In this document: positions 34,644 to 43,890 of the stretch, piece by piece
Layout: the number at the start of each line of letters is the position of its first letter
Position numbering within the stretch: the stretch's first letter is position 1
Assembly (NCBI GenBank): GCA_002715425.1
Contig: PAYW01000009.1
Location: 34,143 to 98,142 of the forward strand
Direction of reading: 5' to 3'
Length of the DNA: 64,000 nucleotides
Source of the DNA: Actinomycetota bacterium
Lineage (GTDB): Bacteria; Actinomycetota; Acidimicrobiia; Acidimicrobiales; UBA8592
Program-made: the position numbers and the translations under genes
Notes under the pieces: model-generated
Told to the model about the DNA's origin: nothing
What the model saw: the letters and a program-made list of their open reading frames with translations, nothing else
The model's database searches: none

Positions 34644-36252
34644 ATGGTGAGAGCTCACGCTTCTCTTCGGCGCGGCGTTCACTTGCTAGCCTTTCAAGAT
34701 CAGTCTCGTCAGTAAGGTCCACGTATTTCATCATTTCAGCAACCAATTTGTGGCCAGCCTCTTCCTTAATAAGCCTGAACATTTCCTGCCCTACTTCTCT
34801 GTAAGACGGATGACCTTGGGGAGTTGTGCGCAGCTCAATCAGATGCATCGCAGAACGGGCGTTTATATTCATATTAAAACGAATTTTGTAAGCCAGACTT
34901 ACAGCGTATGAAGCTTGATCAGGGAAGTCGTCTAGAAGAAGGTCATATAATAATGCAGATCTCTCCATCGCTTCATCAAACGTCCCGTTCATCCCTGCTG
35001 CATCGATGAGTGGCGGACGGGTATATCCATGCGTTGGACTGAGTGGTTGCCATTCCATGGTTAGCATTCGATGTCTTTGCAAGTCACGAAAAGCTCCGTA
35101 GTCGACAAGAACATCGAAACGATAAAAGGGCCTCTCTAGTGCCCTGCCTGGTTTATGACGGCGGTTACTTCTGTCTCCGACATAAGCTCGAATTAGCGCA
35201 AGCTTATCTTCAGCGTTCAATCCCGCAACTCGACGCTGTAATTGCTCTTCAGGCAAGTTGGAATGTGGATACATCATCGAGGCTATCATTTTCGATTCGC
35301 CATCTTGGTCGAAATCTACAAGCCTTACAACAGGGGAAGGGTCGATAGGAGTTCCTTCCTGAAGTAAGGAAGCAACTACGTCTTTGGTGTCTTCTCGAGT
35401 GTTCTCAAGATAATCACTCCATACGACACCTCTATCTTCAAGATCGACACGCTCAAGAAATGACGGAATCACCTTTCGAAGTTCACCAAGCATAAGGTCA
35501 GCGTAGAATCTTGACTCAGGAAGTGGGTGGGCTCGCATTCTTAGCAGCAGAGCTTCATATGCCTGGCCGGTTCCGTAGATGCCTACATTGGATAGTGACG
35601 ACGCAGGAAGCAGCCCTCTCAAAGCATCAAATGCTTTAGCTTTCACTGCTTGTCGATAAACAAAATCTGAGTCATCAGGATGTTTTGGGAACGATTCTCT
35701 GACGAAATCTTGCATAGGTGATATCAATTCAGAATATATTTCAAAGATTCGATCCATATCCCCTACATATCTGGTTCCGTAAGAAGAATTAAGTATTTCT
35801 GGATCTCGGTAATATCTATACCGGCCCCCGATACGACTGTCGTATGAAATGTATCTGGTTGACTGTTCTAGATAGCTCATCAGCCTTCCCCACTCTAGGA
35901 CTTTTGTAAGAAGGTTAGAAGCTTGTTCGCACGCTAAGTGGACACCACCCAGTTGAGCGACCGAATCATCTCCATATTCAAAAAAGATTCTGTGATAGAG
36001 GGTTTCTGCGTGCTCAAGTCCTATCGTCGCATCGATACTTTGATCACCTTCGATATCTAAGTCTCCAAGGAATTCATCTAGGAAAAGTCGTCTTAGGCTT
36101 TTTGCTGATCGGCTATACCTAGCGAATAAGGCTCCCTTAACGACCTCTGGAAGGTTCACAAGCGCGAAGACAGGTTGATCCAAGTTAGTAAAGTATCGAC
36201 GAAGAACATCCGCTTCCTCGTCTGACCACTCTTCTGCCATATATGCACTCAC
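34642..36252 (-). CDS. ThyX-like protein with two tandem FAD-dependent thymidylate synthase-type domains
   Basis: At 536 residues this is twice the size of canonical ThyX, a homotetrameric FAD enzyme making dTMP from dUMP. The first half carries R123-x-x-S126-x-x-E129-Q-S131-T-R133-Y, which matches most of the ThyX signature RHRxxSxNExSxR. The second half, near residues 393-402, carries RHRMLTMEWQ, where the RHR is kept but the S and N/E part is altered. Together they suggest a fused duplication with the signature split between the domains. No thyA is seen in the window. It may serve as thymidylate synthase, or be a paralogue with another role. The start ATG is at 36252. Confidence 0.82.
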   Translation of the reverse strand: MSAYMAEEWSDEEADVLRRYFTNLDQPVFALVNLPEVVKGALFARYSRSAKSLRRLFLDEFLGDLDIEGDQSIDATIGLEHAETLYHRIFFEYGDDSVAQLGGVHLACEQASNLLTKVLEWGRLMSYLEQSTRYISYDSRIGGRYRYYRDPEILNSSYGTRYVGDMDRIFEIYSELISPMQDFVRESFPKHPDDSDFVYRQAVKAKAFDALRGLLPASSLSNVGIYGTGQAYEALLLRMRAHPLPESRFYADLMLGELRKVIPSFLERVDLEDRGVVWSDYLENTREDTKDVVASLLQEGTPIDPSPVVRLVDFDQDGESKMIASMMYPHSNLPEEQLQRRVAGLNAEDKLALIRAYVGDRSNRRHKPGRALERPFYRFDVLVDYGAFRDLQRHRMLTMEWQPLSPTHGYTRPPLIDAAGMNGTFDEAMERSALLYDLLLDDFPDQASYAVSLAYKIRFNMNINARSAMHLIELRTTPQGHPSYREVGQEMFRLIKEEAGHKLVAEMMKYVDLTDETDLERLASERRAEEKRELSP

Positions 36253-36319
36253 GACATTTGAGAATACGTCGCGTTTTCGACAAATGGGCGGAGGGTAGGA
36301 AGATTGATAGCGGTTAGCA

Positions 36320-36907
36320 TCAAATAATCACTTTTATCGCCTTAGAGAGAAGGGAGATATCAACGGCATCGCCCCGGCCGATAAGTTGTCCATCAGTGTA
36401 AATTCGCATATCTCTTTGAAATGAAAATGAGTGCTGACCTGTAGATTTTATATCGATGTCGGGGTGTGGCATATGACTTCCAGATTCAGATAACTTTGAT
36501 GCCAACATGTACTGCCTAAAATTCAATTCAGAGCTAATTACATCTAGCTTTCCATCGCTTGGATGGCCCCTAATAGCAACTCTTCGGTTTTTGTAGAATT
36601 GTGAATTCATTACAAGTACTCCCTTGGTACTGAAGTGATGTTGGCGCAGAGAACAGTGGCTGGCGAAGAGAAATTTTTTGTTGTTGAACTGCACTGCACC
36701 TAGGTCGATTTCACACATGGTTGCTTCGCGAGTAGGTACATGTTTTCTATTCTCGCTACCTCCGAGAGTTCTAAAGATGTTACCGGATACAATCCTGATT
36801 ATATTTTCCCCTGATGTAGCGAATTCTGCGATCTCTTTATCAGATTTAGCTACAGGAAATGAGCTATCGACAGATACTTCGTGAGCCCAATTATAAAAGT
36901 CTTTCAT
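36320..36907 (-). CDS. Protein resembling the C-terminal domain of diacylglycerol/lipid kinases
   Basis: This 195-residue protein resembles the second, beta-rich domain of the DagK/YegS family. NIFRTLGG near residue 42 is like the end of the kinase catalytic loop. GVLVMNSQFYKNRRVAIRGHPSDGKLDVISS and the final FSFQRDMRIYTDGQLIGRGD match the ligand-binding half. The GGDGT nucleotide-binding motif of the N-terminal domain is absent, and the Met start overlaps the tatC stop as ATGA. A diacylglycerol kinase gene downstream of tatC occurs in other actinobacteria, which supports the homology. Without the nucleotide domain it probably cannot phosphorylate by itself. Confidence 0.7.
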   Translation of the reverse strand: MKDFYNWAHEVSVDSSFPVAKSDKEIAEFATSGENIIRIVSGNIFRTLGGSENRKHVPTREATMCEIDLGAVQFNNKKFLFASHCSLRQHHFSTKGVLVMNSQFYKNRRVAIRGHPSDGKLDVISSELNFRQYMLASKLSESGSHMPHPDIDIKSTGQHSFSFQRDMRIYTDGQLIGRGDAVDISLLSKAIKVII

Positions 36908-37650
36908 TCCTCTCCCATCTTGGGAAAGTCCTTATTCTGTGCCTTGGATAATCTCCTTTCCCGCACCCATCCGTAGAGCACTGCCGTTTCATAGAAGAGA
37001 TACATAGGAACTGCTAAAGCAAGGAGAGAGATTGGATCACCACTCGGAGTAATAATCGCTACAAGAACAACTATCCCAACTACTGCATAACGCCATTGCT
37101 TTCTCAATGTTTTGTAGGTGAGTATTTCTAATTTTTGTAAAAGAATTAAAATCAACGGGAATTCGAAACCTATACCAAAAGCAAGCATCATTTTGATGAT
37201 AAATGAAACGTATGCTCGGGCCCTAAATTCTGTTAATAGGTCCTCTCCACCAATTTCGATCAAGAAATCTAAGGCGCGAGGAAGCGTCCAGAATGCTAGC
37301 CCACAACCCAATATAAATAGAATGACGCCGAACACTACAAACGAAACTCCATATCTCTTTTCATGCTTATGAAGTCCAGGGCTTATGAATTTCCAAGCTT
37401 GCCATAGCAGTACAGGGATTGAAACCGCTATACCAGTGTAGATTGCGATCATGAATCGTGTGTTCAAACCTTCCAAGGGTTCGTCTACACGCAATGTGCA
37501 TTGCTCACCTAGAGTTTCGCAATATGGGTCAAGAATGAAATCGAGTATTTGGCCGAAGAATATCCATCCAAGAATCGAACAGATACCGATTGCTAATAGA
37601 CAGCGAATAAGTCGAGACCGCAATTCACCAAGATGCTCCAAGAGGCCCAT
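36904..37650 (-). CDS. tatC: Twin-arginine translocase subunit TatC
   Basis: This polytopic membrane protein is the substrate-recognising core of the Tat pathway that exports folded proteins. It has six hydrophobic segments. The N-terminal cytoplasmic LLEHLGELRSRL is the conserved signal-binding region. The ISPGLHKHEKR loop and GFEFPL motif are the family landmarks. I prefer the start at 37650 (GGAAG five bases upstream). An ATG at 37686 would add 12 residues and overlap tatA/B. It is co-transcribed with the upstream TatA/B gene and the lipid-kinase-like gene downstream. Confidence 0.93.
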   Translation of the reverse strand: MGLLEHLGELRSRLIRCLLAIGICSILGWIFFGQILDFILDPYCETLGEQCTLRVDEPLEGLNTRFMIAIYTGIAVSIPVLLWQAWKFISPGLHKHEKRYGVSFVVFGVILFILGCGLAFWTLPRALDFLIEIGGEDLLTEFRARAYVSFIIKMMLAFGIGFEFPLILILLQKLEILTYKTLRKQWRYAVVGIVVLVAIITPSGDPISLLALAVPMYLFYETAVLYGWVRERRLSKAQNKDFPKMGEE

Positions 37651-37669
37651 TTTTGCTTCCGGGTTTTGA

Positions 37670-37984
37670 TTATTCCGTAGTTTCATTTTCCTGCTCTGAC
37701 CTTCTACTGTCCGAACTATCATCTACATCTGTAGTTGTTATTCCAAGATCTGCTGGTGGCAAAGATTCGGTCACGGTTAAGTCATTTCCTCTTTGCCGCG
37801 CTTGCATTTCAGTGTTTTCATCTACAGCAGAGCTCAATTCAGAACGAAAGCTTTCACTGATTCTTCTTAGAGTCTGTGTTGTTTTTCCTAGGGTTCTAGC
37901 GATTTCAGGCAATTTTGAAGGACCGAGAAAAATTAAGGCGACAACAAGAATTACGAGAATCTCACCACCACCAATATTGAACAC
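37670..37984 (-). CDS. Tat translocase TatA/TatB-family protein (TatB-like)
   Basis: This is a 104-residue membrane protein with one N-terminal hydrophobic helix, an amphipathic helix (KLPEIARTLGKTTQTLRR) and an acidic tail. MFNIGGGEI has Glu at position 8, and the helix ends in FLGPSKLP. Both are TatB rather than TatA traits, TatA usually having FG there. A separate TatA may lie elsewhere. Its tail ends 20 bases upstream of the preferred tatC start. It lies downstream of lepB on the same strand. Confidence 0.87.
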   Translation of the reverse strand: MFNIGGGEILVILVVALIFLGPSKLPEIARTLGKTTQTLRRISESFRSELSSAVDENTEMQARQRGNDLTVTESLPPADLGITTTDVDDSSDSRRSEQENETTE

Positions 37985-38121
37985 AGCATAAGACTACCTA
38001 CTGAATTGAGGTAAGAATAATTCCTATGGGAATTACCACAAATGATAGGTGGCCTCTTTCAATACTTCTCGAGAGTATCGACAACCTTTGGGGTCATAGA
38101 GTCCATCGGCGTGCTGTATTG

Positions 38122-38982
38122 CTATAGAAATTTTAAACTGCCAATTGGCCATAAGCGAATAAAGGCTCGCCCTACGACTGCAGTTTCATCGATAGGTCCG
38201 AAAAATCTAGAGTCGCGGGATCCATCCCTGTTATCGCCTAATACAAATACGTGATTTTCCGGAATTAAGCAACTAGTTTCGGTTGCCCTTTCACATAAAT
38301 CCGTGTTATCGAAGCCTCGAGTGTAGGTAGTTGATGCAAGATATGGTTCAACAAGCAGTTGACGTGACGATGAATCTGACTTGGTGATGTATATTCGACC
38401 CTCAATGATTTCAATCAGCTCACCCTCAAGACCTATAACTCGTTTAATTAAGTCTGTTTTACCTGTATTTTCACTAGATGGCCTTCCAAAGACCACTAGA
38501 TCTCCACGGCTTATATCCCCAACCTCGTAACTAAGTTTGTTTACCAGCACACGGTCCCCTACTTGCAGGGTTGGGGTCATAGAAGAGGATGGAATGTAAT
38601 AGGCCTGCATAAGAAAAGTCTTGATAAGAAATGCGACTAACAATGCACCGAGTATCACTGCCCCCCACTCAAGAAAACTCTTCATACCTTTCTTATTTTG
38701 TTCCCCTTCTCCTGTTTCAGTGTCTATATCAAGAAATTCCTCATCTGGGTACGGGCTGTCCGAAGATGAAATAGGTGGGGTAGATAGATCCTCTAGTGAA
38801 TCGTTGTTCTCGCGCACATTATCAGATGATATAGAGGAACTTATAGATTGTTCATCGGCACTCTTCTCAATATCATCTGGTGAGAACTCGGGTGCATTCT
38901 CGATTGAACGTTCCACAGCCCTAGCTACTACGTCATCGACCCATTGTTCAGCCTCAGAGTCTTTATCATCTTTCTCAACCAC
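38122..38982 (-). CDS. lepB: Signal peptidase I with a long acidic N-terminal extension
   Basis: Type I signal peptidase cleaves signal peptides of exported proteins outside the membrane. A catalytic Ser is in PSSSMTPTL (S134), with the Lys in DLIKRVIG (K180) and the box DNRDGSRDSRFFGPI at the C-terminus. The single membrane segment is about residues 106-126. The first 100 residues are a Ser/Asp/Glu-rich, probably disordered cytoplasmic tail, much longer than the usual short one. It lies between pafC and the tat genes on the same strand. Other copies may exist elsewhere. Confidence 0.93.
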   Translation of the reverse strand: MVEKDDKDSEAEQWVDDVVARAVERSIENAPEFSPDDIEKSADEQSISSSISSDNVRENNDSLEDLSTPPISSSDSPYPDEEFLDIDTETGEGEQNKKGMKSFLEWGAVILGALLVAFLIKTFLMQAYYIPSSSMTPTLQVGDRVLVNKLSYEVGDISRGDLVVFGRPSSENTGKTDLIKRVIGLEGELIEIIEGRIYITKSDSSSRQLLVEPYLASTTYTRGFDNTDLCERATETSCLIPENHVFVLGDNRDGSRDSRFFGPIDETAVVGRAFIRLWPIGSLKFL

Positions 38983-39021
38983 AAAACCGCAGGTTAGTCG
39001 AGATAAGCAATATAAGTCGCA

Positions 39022-39987
39022 TCACAAATTCTCTTTGTATCTATTAGTAATTTCCATAGCAGCCTGACGCGCCAAATCAGCTGGAATATGCTCAGGTGAT
39101 TCGATTATTTCTGTAGTAGGTGAAAGACGGAGAAGAAGACGCTTTAGCCAAGCAATTCCAGCTACTACAAGCCTCACTTCAATATCACCATTTCCATTTT
39201 GAGAATATTCTTCGATGGGGTAAGTAGAAAGTATCCATGAGTCTTCGTGGGAAATCTTCAACGTAATCAGATCTCCACTTGCATCTAAATTCCACTTCTC
39301 GTCTAAGGAAAGAGATTCACAATCGGCTTCAGGAATCAGATTTGATTTATCTATTGTCTCTACTTCTAAAATACGATCCAATCGGAAGAGGCGATAATCA
39401 TTCGCGACTTCACAGTATGCATGGAGATAATGGCAGTGATCACGATTTATGATCTCTAGTGGGTGAACTATTCGTGTAGAACTCTCATCTTTGCCGTAGG
39501 CATAGTAGCGAATACGAAGTTGCTTCTCTTCTCGTATCGATTCATTAATTGTGAGTAAATCGGTGTTTTTAATTTCGGATATATCCAACTCGAAAGTTTC
39601 TTTACTTTGACCGAGAGCGACCTCTAGTTTTTCTATAGCGCTACTAAGGGCTCTAGTTTCATTTTGGTTATGAATAAGTTCTAAAGTTTTTGCTTTTCTC
39701 AACAGGTTAAAACCCTGTTCAGGAGTAAGCCTGATTGGCCGGGAAAGCCAGTCTGCTTGGTCTATCCACACGCGGCCATCTTCTATGATTACCTCTATCA
39801 AGGTATCAGGGGTATGTGGATAGGGGCCAACCATGAAAAGTACCTTTGTTAAATCTGTGAGAAGCAGTTCTTCCGGATACTCAAATCGTTTAGCGATCAA
39901 ATCCAATTGTGGACCATCATTGTCAATGATCCAGGGAATCATCGCAAGTAAGCGTTCTAGCTTCTCTGCTGCCTTAAGCTGCCCCAT
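39022..39987 (-). CDS. pafC: WYL-domain DNA-damage response regulator PafC
   Basis: This is a transcription factor half with a winged-helix/HTH-like N-terminus (LERLLAMIPWIIDNDGPQL) and a WYL domain. PafB and PafC act as a complex activating DNA-repair genes in actinobacteria, sensing a damage-related ligand through WYL. The WYL-type core is in residues 160-240. I take the start at 39987 because it overlaps the pafB stop by only 14 bases. The first ATG, at 40020, would overlap further. Length is 321. Together with pafB it belongs to the pup-proteasome operon. Confidence 0.9.
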   Translation of the reverse strand: MGQLKAAEKLERLLAMIPWIIDNDGPQLDLIAKRFEYPEELLLTDLTKVLFMVGPYPHTPDTLIEVIIEDGRVWIDQADWLSRPIRLTPEQGFNLLRKAKTLELIHNQNETRALSSAIEKLEVALGQSKETFELDISEIKNTDLLTINESIREEKQLRIRYYAYGKDESSTRIVHPLEIINRDHCHYLHAYCEVANDYRLFRLDRILEVETIDKSNLIPEADCESLSLDEKWNLDASGDLITLKISHEDSWILSTYPIEEYSQNGNGDIEVRLVVAGIAWLKRLLLRLSPTTEIIESPEHIPADLARQAAMEITNRYKENL

Positions 39988-40909
39988 GTGTAACCTCATT
40001 AAACTTTCCAATGTGGGCAAGGTATTCGTTCCGCATTTTTTCTGGTGAAAGAATTTCAGCGTGGTCCAGCAAGAGGGTCAGCCGAGTAAAAAATGCCTCT
40101 CTATTGTGGACATCCACTTTGGCAATACCAGATCCATCCTGCTGTATAAGGATATCTACTTGAAGACTGATGCTCGCCCAATCCAAGAGATCACTATCAA
40201 TCCGTACTGTTGTTTCGATCGCTTCATCTTTTCCATAACTCCACGGTTTGAGATTCACACGTGGTGGGCTAGAAGGGAGTTCGTAGCTGGCGCTCTTACT
40301 ATCAATTTTTAGCTCTCTTATTTTGTCGACTCGAAACGTTTTGGCTCCCGCATCAGGTAACTCATTTCCTATTAAGTACCATCTCCCATTAGTAAACTCT
40401 AAGCGCCATGGTTCAACATCTCTGGGTTTGGTTCCATAATCAAATACGACTCTCTTTCGCTCAGAGATTGCATCAAACAACTTTGCAACATAATCATCAT
40501 CTAAACTTTGCAATTTCAAAATGTTTGGGGCTAGGCCTTCTTCGAATCCACCTAATTTCCGCATTGCTTCCACTTCAGTAAGCCCATCTAGTACCTCGAT
40601 ACTTGCAATGGCTAAATTTAGCGCTGAGAGTTCCTCTTCACTCAGATTCAGATCTTCAAGATAGTACGAGCTTTTGTTTATGAAGTATCCCTCTACTGGA
40701 GGGTTCGTACCTGGAACAGGAGCTAATTCGAGTGGGACACCCATATCTCTTAATGCATTTTTATCTCTGTCGAACGTTCTTCGAAATGCTGCTAAATCAT
40801 CAGGGTACATTCCAATACGAGTTTTTAGCTCTGAAGCCGATTTTGGTGCCTCAGCGTTTAAAAGCTCAGCAAGAAGGTTTAAAGTTCTTTCCAGTTTCTT
40901 TGAAGTCAT
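39974..40909 (-). CDS. pafB: WYL-domain DNA-damage response regulator PafB
   Basis: This is a regulator of 311 residues with an N-terminal HTH domain (LERTLNLLAELLNAE, TRIGMYPDDLAAFRRTFDRD) and a WYL domain from about residue 145. The WYL region includes KRVVFDYGTKPRDVEPW and GRWYLIGNELP, which match its signature. It pairs with PafC. Its position between PafA and PafC is the standard actinobacterial order. It is expected to activate recA-independent DNA repair genes. That role is family knowledge, not visible here. Confidence 0.91.
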   Translation of the reverse strand: MTSKKLERTLNLLAELLNAEAPKSASELKTRIGMYPDDLAAFRRTFDRDKNALRDMGVPLELAPVPGTNPPVEGYFINKSSYYLEDLNLSEEELSALNLAIASIEVLDGLTEVEAMRKLGGFEEGLAPNILKLQSLDDDYVAKLFDAISERKRVVFDYGTKPRDVEPWRLEFTNGRWYLIGNELPDAGAKTFRVDKIRELKIDSKSASYELPSSPPRVNLKPWSYGKDEAIETTVRIDSDLLDWASISLQVDILIQQDGSGIAKVDVHNREAFFTRLTLLLDHAEILSPEKMRNEYLAHIGKFNEVTHGAA

Positions 40910-40953
40910 TTATTGTCTTACCTTCTAATCTCTTTTCAGAATTGTTTCTCAGA

Positions 40954-42312
40954 TCATAAACTTTCAATCAGTTTTTCGACTCGCTCATCCGAGGATATGA
41001 ATGGGTCCTTACATAACACTGTTCGTTGGGCTTGATCATTCAATTTAAGATGCACCCAATCTACGGTGTAATCACGATTACGGTCTTTTGCTCTGCGAAT
41101 AAAATCTCCTCGCAACTTTGCCCTAGTCGTCTGTGGAGGATGCTCGACTGCGTGTGTTATATCTTCATCACTGCATATTCTCTCCACCTTCCCGTTTGCT
41201 TGAAGGATATAGAAGAGACCTCTTTGACGATTAACATCATGGTATTGCAGGTCAATGAGCCCAACTTTAGGATCTGTTAGTTCCAATCCATGCTTTCCCC
41301 TATATTTTTCGATTAGGTGAAATTTCGTAACCCAGTCACATTCCCTAGAGAGACTGAACGGATCTTCTTTCAAACCAGTGAGACAATGTTCCCACATAGT
41401 AAGGGACTGTTTTTCTTCGGGACTCAACTCTCGCCTATCAGCAAATTTTAGAGCTTTCTCTAGGAACTCTGATTGAATATCTAGGGCGCTAAGCTCTCTC
41501 CCACTGGCCAGCCTGACTTTTCGAGTGCATGTAATGTCATGACTAATTTCTCTTATAGCTCGGATCGGATTTTCTAACGTCATGTCACCCATAAAGACAG
41601 TACGCTCTTCGAGCATTCTTAAAATTAGCGAAGCGGCTCCGACTTTTAGGAATGATGCGTACTCATTCATATTTGAGTCACCGACAATAACATGTAAGCG
41701 ACGGTACTTTTCTGCATCGGCGTGAGGCTCATCACGAGTGTTAATAATTGGCCGACTTCTAGTAGTAGCACTCGAGATGCCTTCCCAAATGTGCTCTGCC
41801 CTTTGACTGATACAGTACGTAGCGCCTCGCGCTGTTTGTAGTACTTTCCCTGAACCAGCATAGATTTGCCTAGTAACGAAGAAAGGTATCAGCGTTTCAT
41901 CGTATACCGCCGTGTTGTCGTCACGAACAGTACAAAAATTCTCGTGACATCCATACGAATTTCCTGCTGAGTCAGTGTTGTTTTTGAACAAGTATAATTC
42001 GCCGTTTATTCCTTCCTCGGACAACCTTTCTTCAGCTCCGACTAAAAGCTGGTGTAAAATTCTTTCTCCAGCCTTATCATGAGCCACTACGTCATAGATT
42101 GAATCGCATTCAGGCGTTGCGTATTCTGGGTGCGATCCAACATCCAGATACAGACGTGAACCGTTAGCAAGAAATACATTGCTGCTTCTCCCCCATGAGA
42201 CAACCCTTCGAAACATATAGCGAGCGACTTCATCTGGACTTAATCGTCTTTGCCCATTGAGAACACAAGTAACTCCGTATTCACTCTCAATACCAAAGAT
42301 TCGTCGGTCCAT
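40954..42312 (-). CDS. pafA: Pup-protein ligase PafA
   Basis: PafA joins the C-terminal Glu of Pup to a Lys of the substrate using ATP. The 452-residue protein has the glutamine-synthetase-like fold, with [11 protein letters not shown] at the N-terminus, the ATP/Mg region [37 protein letters not shown], and [28 protein letters not shown]. It is distinguished from Dop by its shorter N-terminus and by homology of the first 100 residues. The gene lies between prcA and pafB. Confidence 0.96.
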   Translation of the reverse strand: MDRRIFGIESEYGVTCVLNGQRRLSPDEVARYMFRRVVSWGRSSNVFLANGSRLYLDVGSHPEYATPECDSIYDVVAHDKAGERILHQLLVGAEERLSEEGINGELYLFKNNTDSAGNSYGCHENFCTVRDDNTAVYDETLIPFFVTRQIYAGSGKVLQTARGATYCISQRAEHIWEGISSATTRSRPIINTRDEPHADAEKYRRLHVIVGDSNMNEYASFLKVGAASLILRMLEERTVFMGDMTLENPIRAIREISHDITCTRKVRLASGRELSALDIQSEFLEKALKFADRRELSPEEKQSLTMWEHCLTGLKEDPFSLSRECDWVTKFHLIEKYRGKHGLELTDPKVGLIDLQYHDVNRQRGLFYILQANGKVERICSDEDITHAVEHPPQTTRAKLRGDFIRRAKDRNRDYTVDWVHLKLNDQAQRTVLCKDPFISSDERVEKLIESL

Positions 42313-42350
42313 GGGACAACACTAGATTACGGTAAGGCTGGACCCAAGTA

Positions 42351-43049
42351 TTAGAGAACTTCTTTAGGTTGGCATAACTCCGAAAGCTCGTCACCTTCTA
42401 TCCTCCGAAATGATCTTCTGCCATTTGCATGAGATAACTCGGCTACTTCCAAGTCGTCTGGTTCAAGCACTCGATCCGGCCCTGCAAGAGCGCTTATCGC
42501 TGACTGTATTCCTGAAGCTAGGGTTAGATTTTCGGTATAGCTATCAGCGAATCTCTCAAAAATAACTTCTGCATCTCCACCCAGAACAGCATAATCAGAG
42601 TGATCTTTCACAGTTCCATCGTAAAGAATATGGAACAACTGACTAGAGGAAGGCTCTTCACTCTGCCCAATCTCAGCAACCAGAATTTCTACTTCCATCG
42701 GCTTCATCTCATGTGTAAAAATTTGGCCCAGCATCTGTGCATATTGGTTCGCGAGGCTTCGAGCATCAACATCTTCTCTACTGAATGAATAACCCTTTAA
42801 GTCAGCATGCCTAACACCTGCGATTCTCAATTGATCAAATTCGTTGTATTTTCCTACTCCTGCGAATGCTATTCTGTCGTAAATCTCGCTTACCTTTCGG
42901 AGCGTATTAGACGCATTCTCAGCAACGATCAATATTCCATTTTCGTAAGTCAGCCCAATTAACGATCGGCCTCGGGCGATTCCTTTTCTCGCATAATCAG
43001 CTCGGTCTTCCATAAGCTGTTCAGGAGCTACATAAAAAGGCATACTCAC
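42351..43049 (-). CDS. prcA: Proteasome subunit alpha
   Basis: This alpha subunit forms the outer rings of the 20S proteasome and gates entry of substrates. The N-terminus MSMPFYVAPEQLMEDR matches the actinobacterial PrcA starts, and RKGIARGRSLIGL follows. The usual start is the GTG at 43049 that overlaps nothing and gives MSMPF. An ATG at 43043 and a longer frame to 43118 exist. No catalytic Thr is present, as expected. The gene follows prcB closely (1 base between the stop and the GTG). Length 232. Confidence 0.95.
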   Translation of the reverse strand: MSMPFYVAPEQLMEDRADYARKGIARGRSLIGLTYENGILIVAENASNTLRKVSEIYDRIAFAGVGKYNEFDQLRIAGVRHADLKGYSFSREDVDARSLANQYAQMLGQIFTHEMKPMEVEILVAEIGQSEEPSSSQLFHILYDGTVKDHSDYAVLGGDAEVIFERFADSYTENLTLASGIQSAISALAGPDRVLEPDDLEVAELSHANGRRSFRRIEGDELSELCQPKEVL

Positions 43050-43050
43050 A

Positions 43051-43890
43051 TCAATCACCACCCGATATTCTCGACCGCCTGTTATCAATGATCGAACCAA
43101 ATACGGCTGAAATATCATTACTTGGAATAGCTTCGTAACCGCCAGAGGTTATCTTGGAGATAATCGGATAGACATCTCGAATTAAATCCGGACCGCCTGT
43201 CGCTGAATCTTCATCCGACGCTTCAAAAATAGCGTTCGCAGCTAAATTAATTGCTTCAGATTCATCCAAGCGTTCCGTAAATCCCATTTTGATAACTGTC
43301 GTTGCATGGACACTTCCTGAGCCCGTTGCAGCAAAATTTGCTTCTTCGTAACGACCTCCGGTCACATCGAACTGAAACAACCGACCTATAGAAAGACGAA
43401 GATCAAACCCAGCGAATAATGGAATAACCGCTAATCCTTGTAAAGCTTGGGGAAGGTTCTGGCGAATCATTTGGCTGAGTTGATTAGCTTTACCGTCTAG
43501 GCTGAGTGATTTTCCCTCCACCTTCTCATAGTGCTCAAGTTGTAATTGAAAAAGTCGTACCATTTCTAGAGCTGGACCTGCAGCCCCAGCAATTGCTATA
43601 CCAGAATGATTATCAGCTGGAAATACTTTCTCCATTGTCCTGTGGCTAATGTGGTGGCCGCTAGTCGCTCTTCGGTCACCAGCGAGAATTACCCCAGAAT
43701 CGTACTTGATTGCAACGCACGTGGTCCCATGAGGAAGATCGTCTATAAGGCTACTTTGCAGGGTTTTTTGAATTCCTATGTCATCAACGAGAGCAAGGAA
43801 GTTAGGCCCTGGGTCTTGTTCGGGAGTAAATCTAGGCAATGTCACCTTACTGATCGTATCGGGTGTAACGATGCTCCGGCTACTGACCAC
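43051..43890 (-). CDS. prcB: Proteasome subunit beta (with propeptide)
   Basis: The catalytic subunit of the 20S core. A 55-residue propeptide would be removed to expose T56 of HGTTCVAIKYDSG as the N-terminal nucleophile. The Lys (around AGDRRATSGHH) and Asp positions follow. The start is a GTG at 43890 that overlaps the pup stop by 11 bases, which implies coupled translation. Other landmarks are SATGGPDLIRDV and GSGSVHATTVIKM. Length of 279 is typical. The whole locus is one operon. Confidence 0.95.
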   Translation of the reverse strand: MVSSRSIVTPDTISKVTLPRFTPEQDPGPNFLALVDDIGIQKTLQSSLIDDLPHGTTCVAIKYDSGVILAGDRRATSGHHISHRTMEKVFPADNHSGIAIAGAAGPALEMVRLFQLQLEHYEKVEGKSLSLDGKANQLSQMIRQNLPQALQGLAVIPLFAGFDLRLSIGRLFQFDVTGGRYEEANFAATGSGSVHATTVIKMGFTERLDESEAINLAANAIFEASDEDSATGGPDLIRDVYPIISKITSGGYEAIPSNDISAVFGSIIDNRRSRISGGD

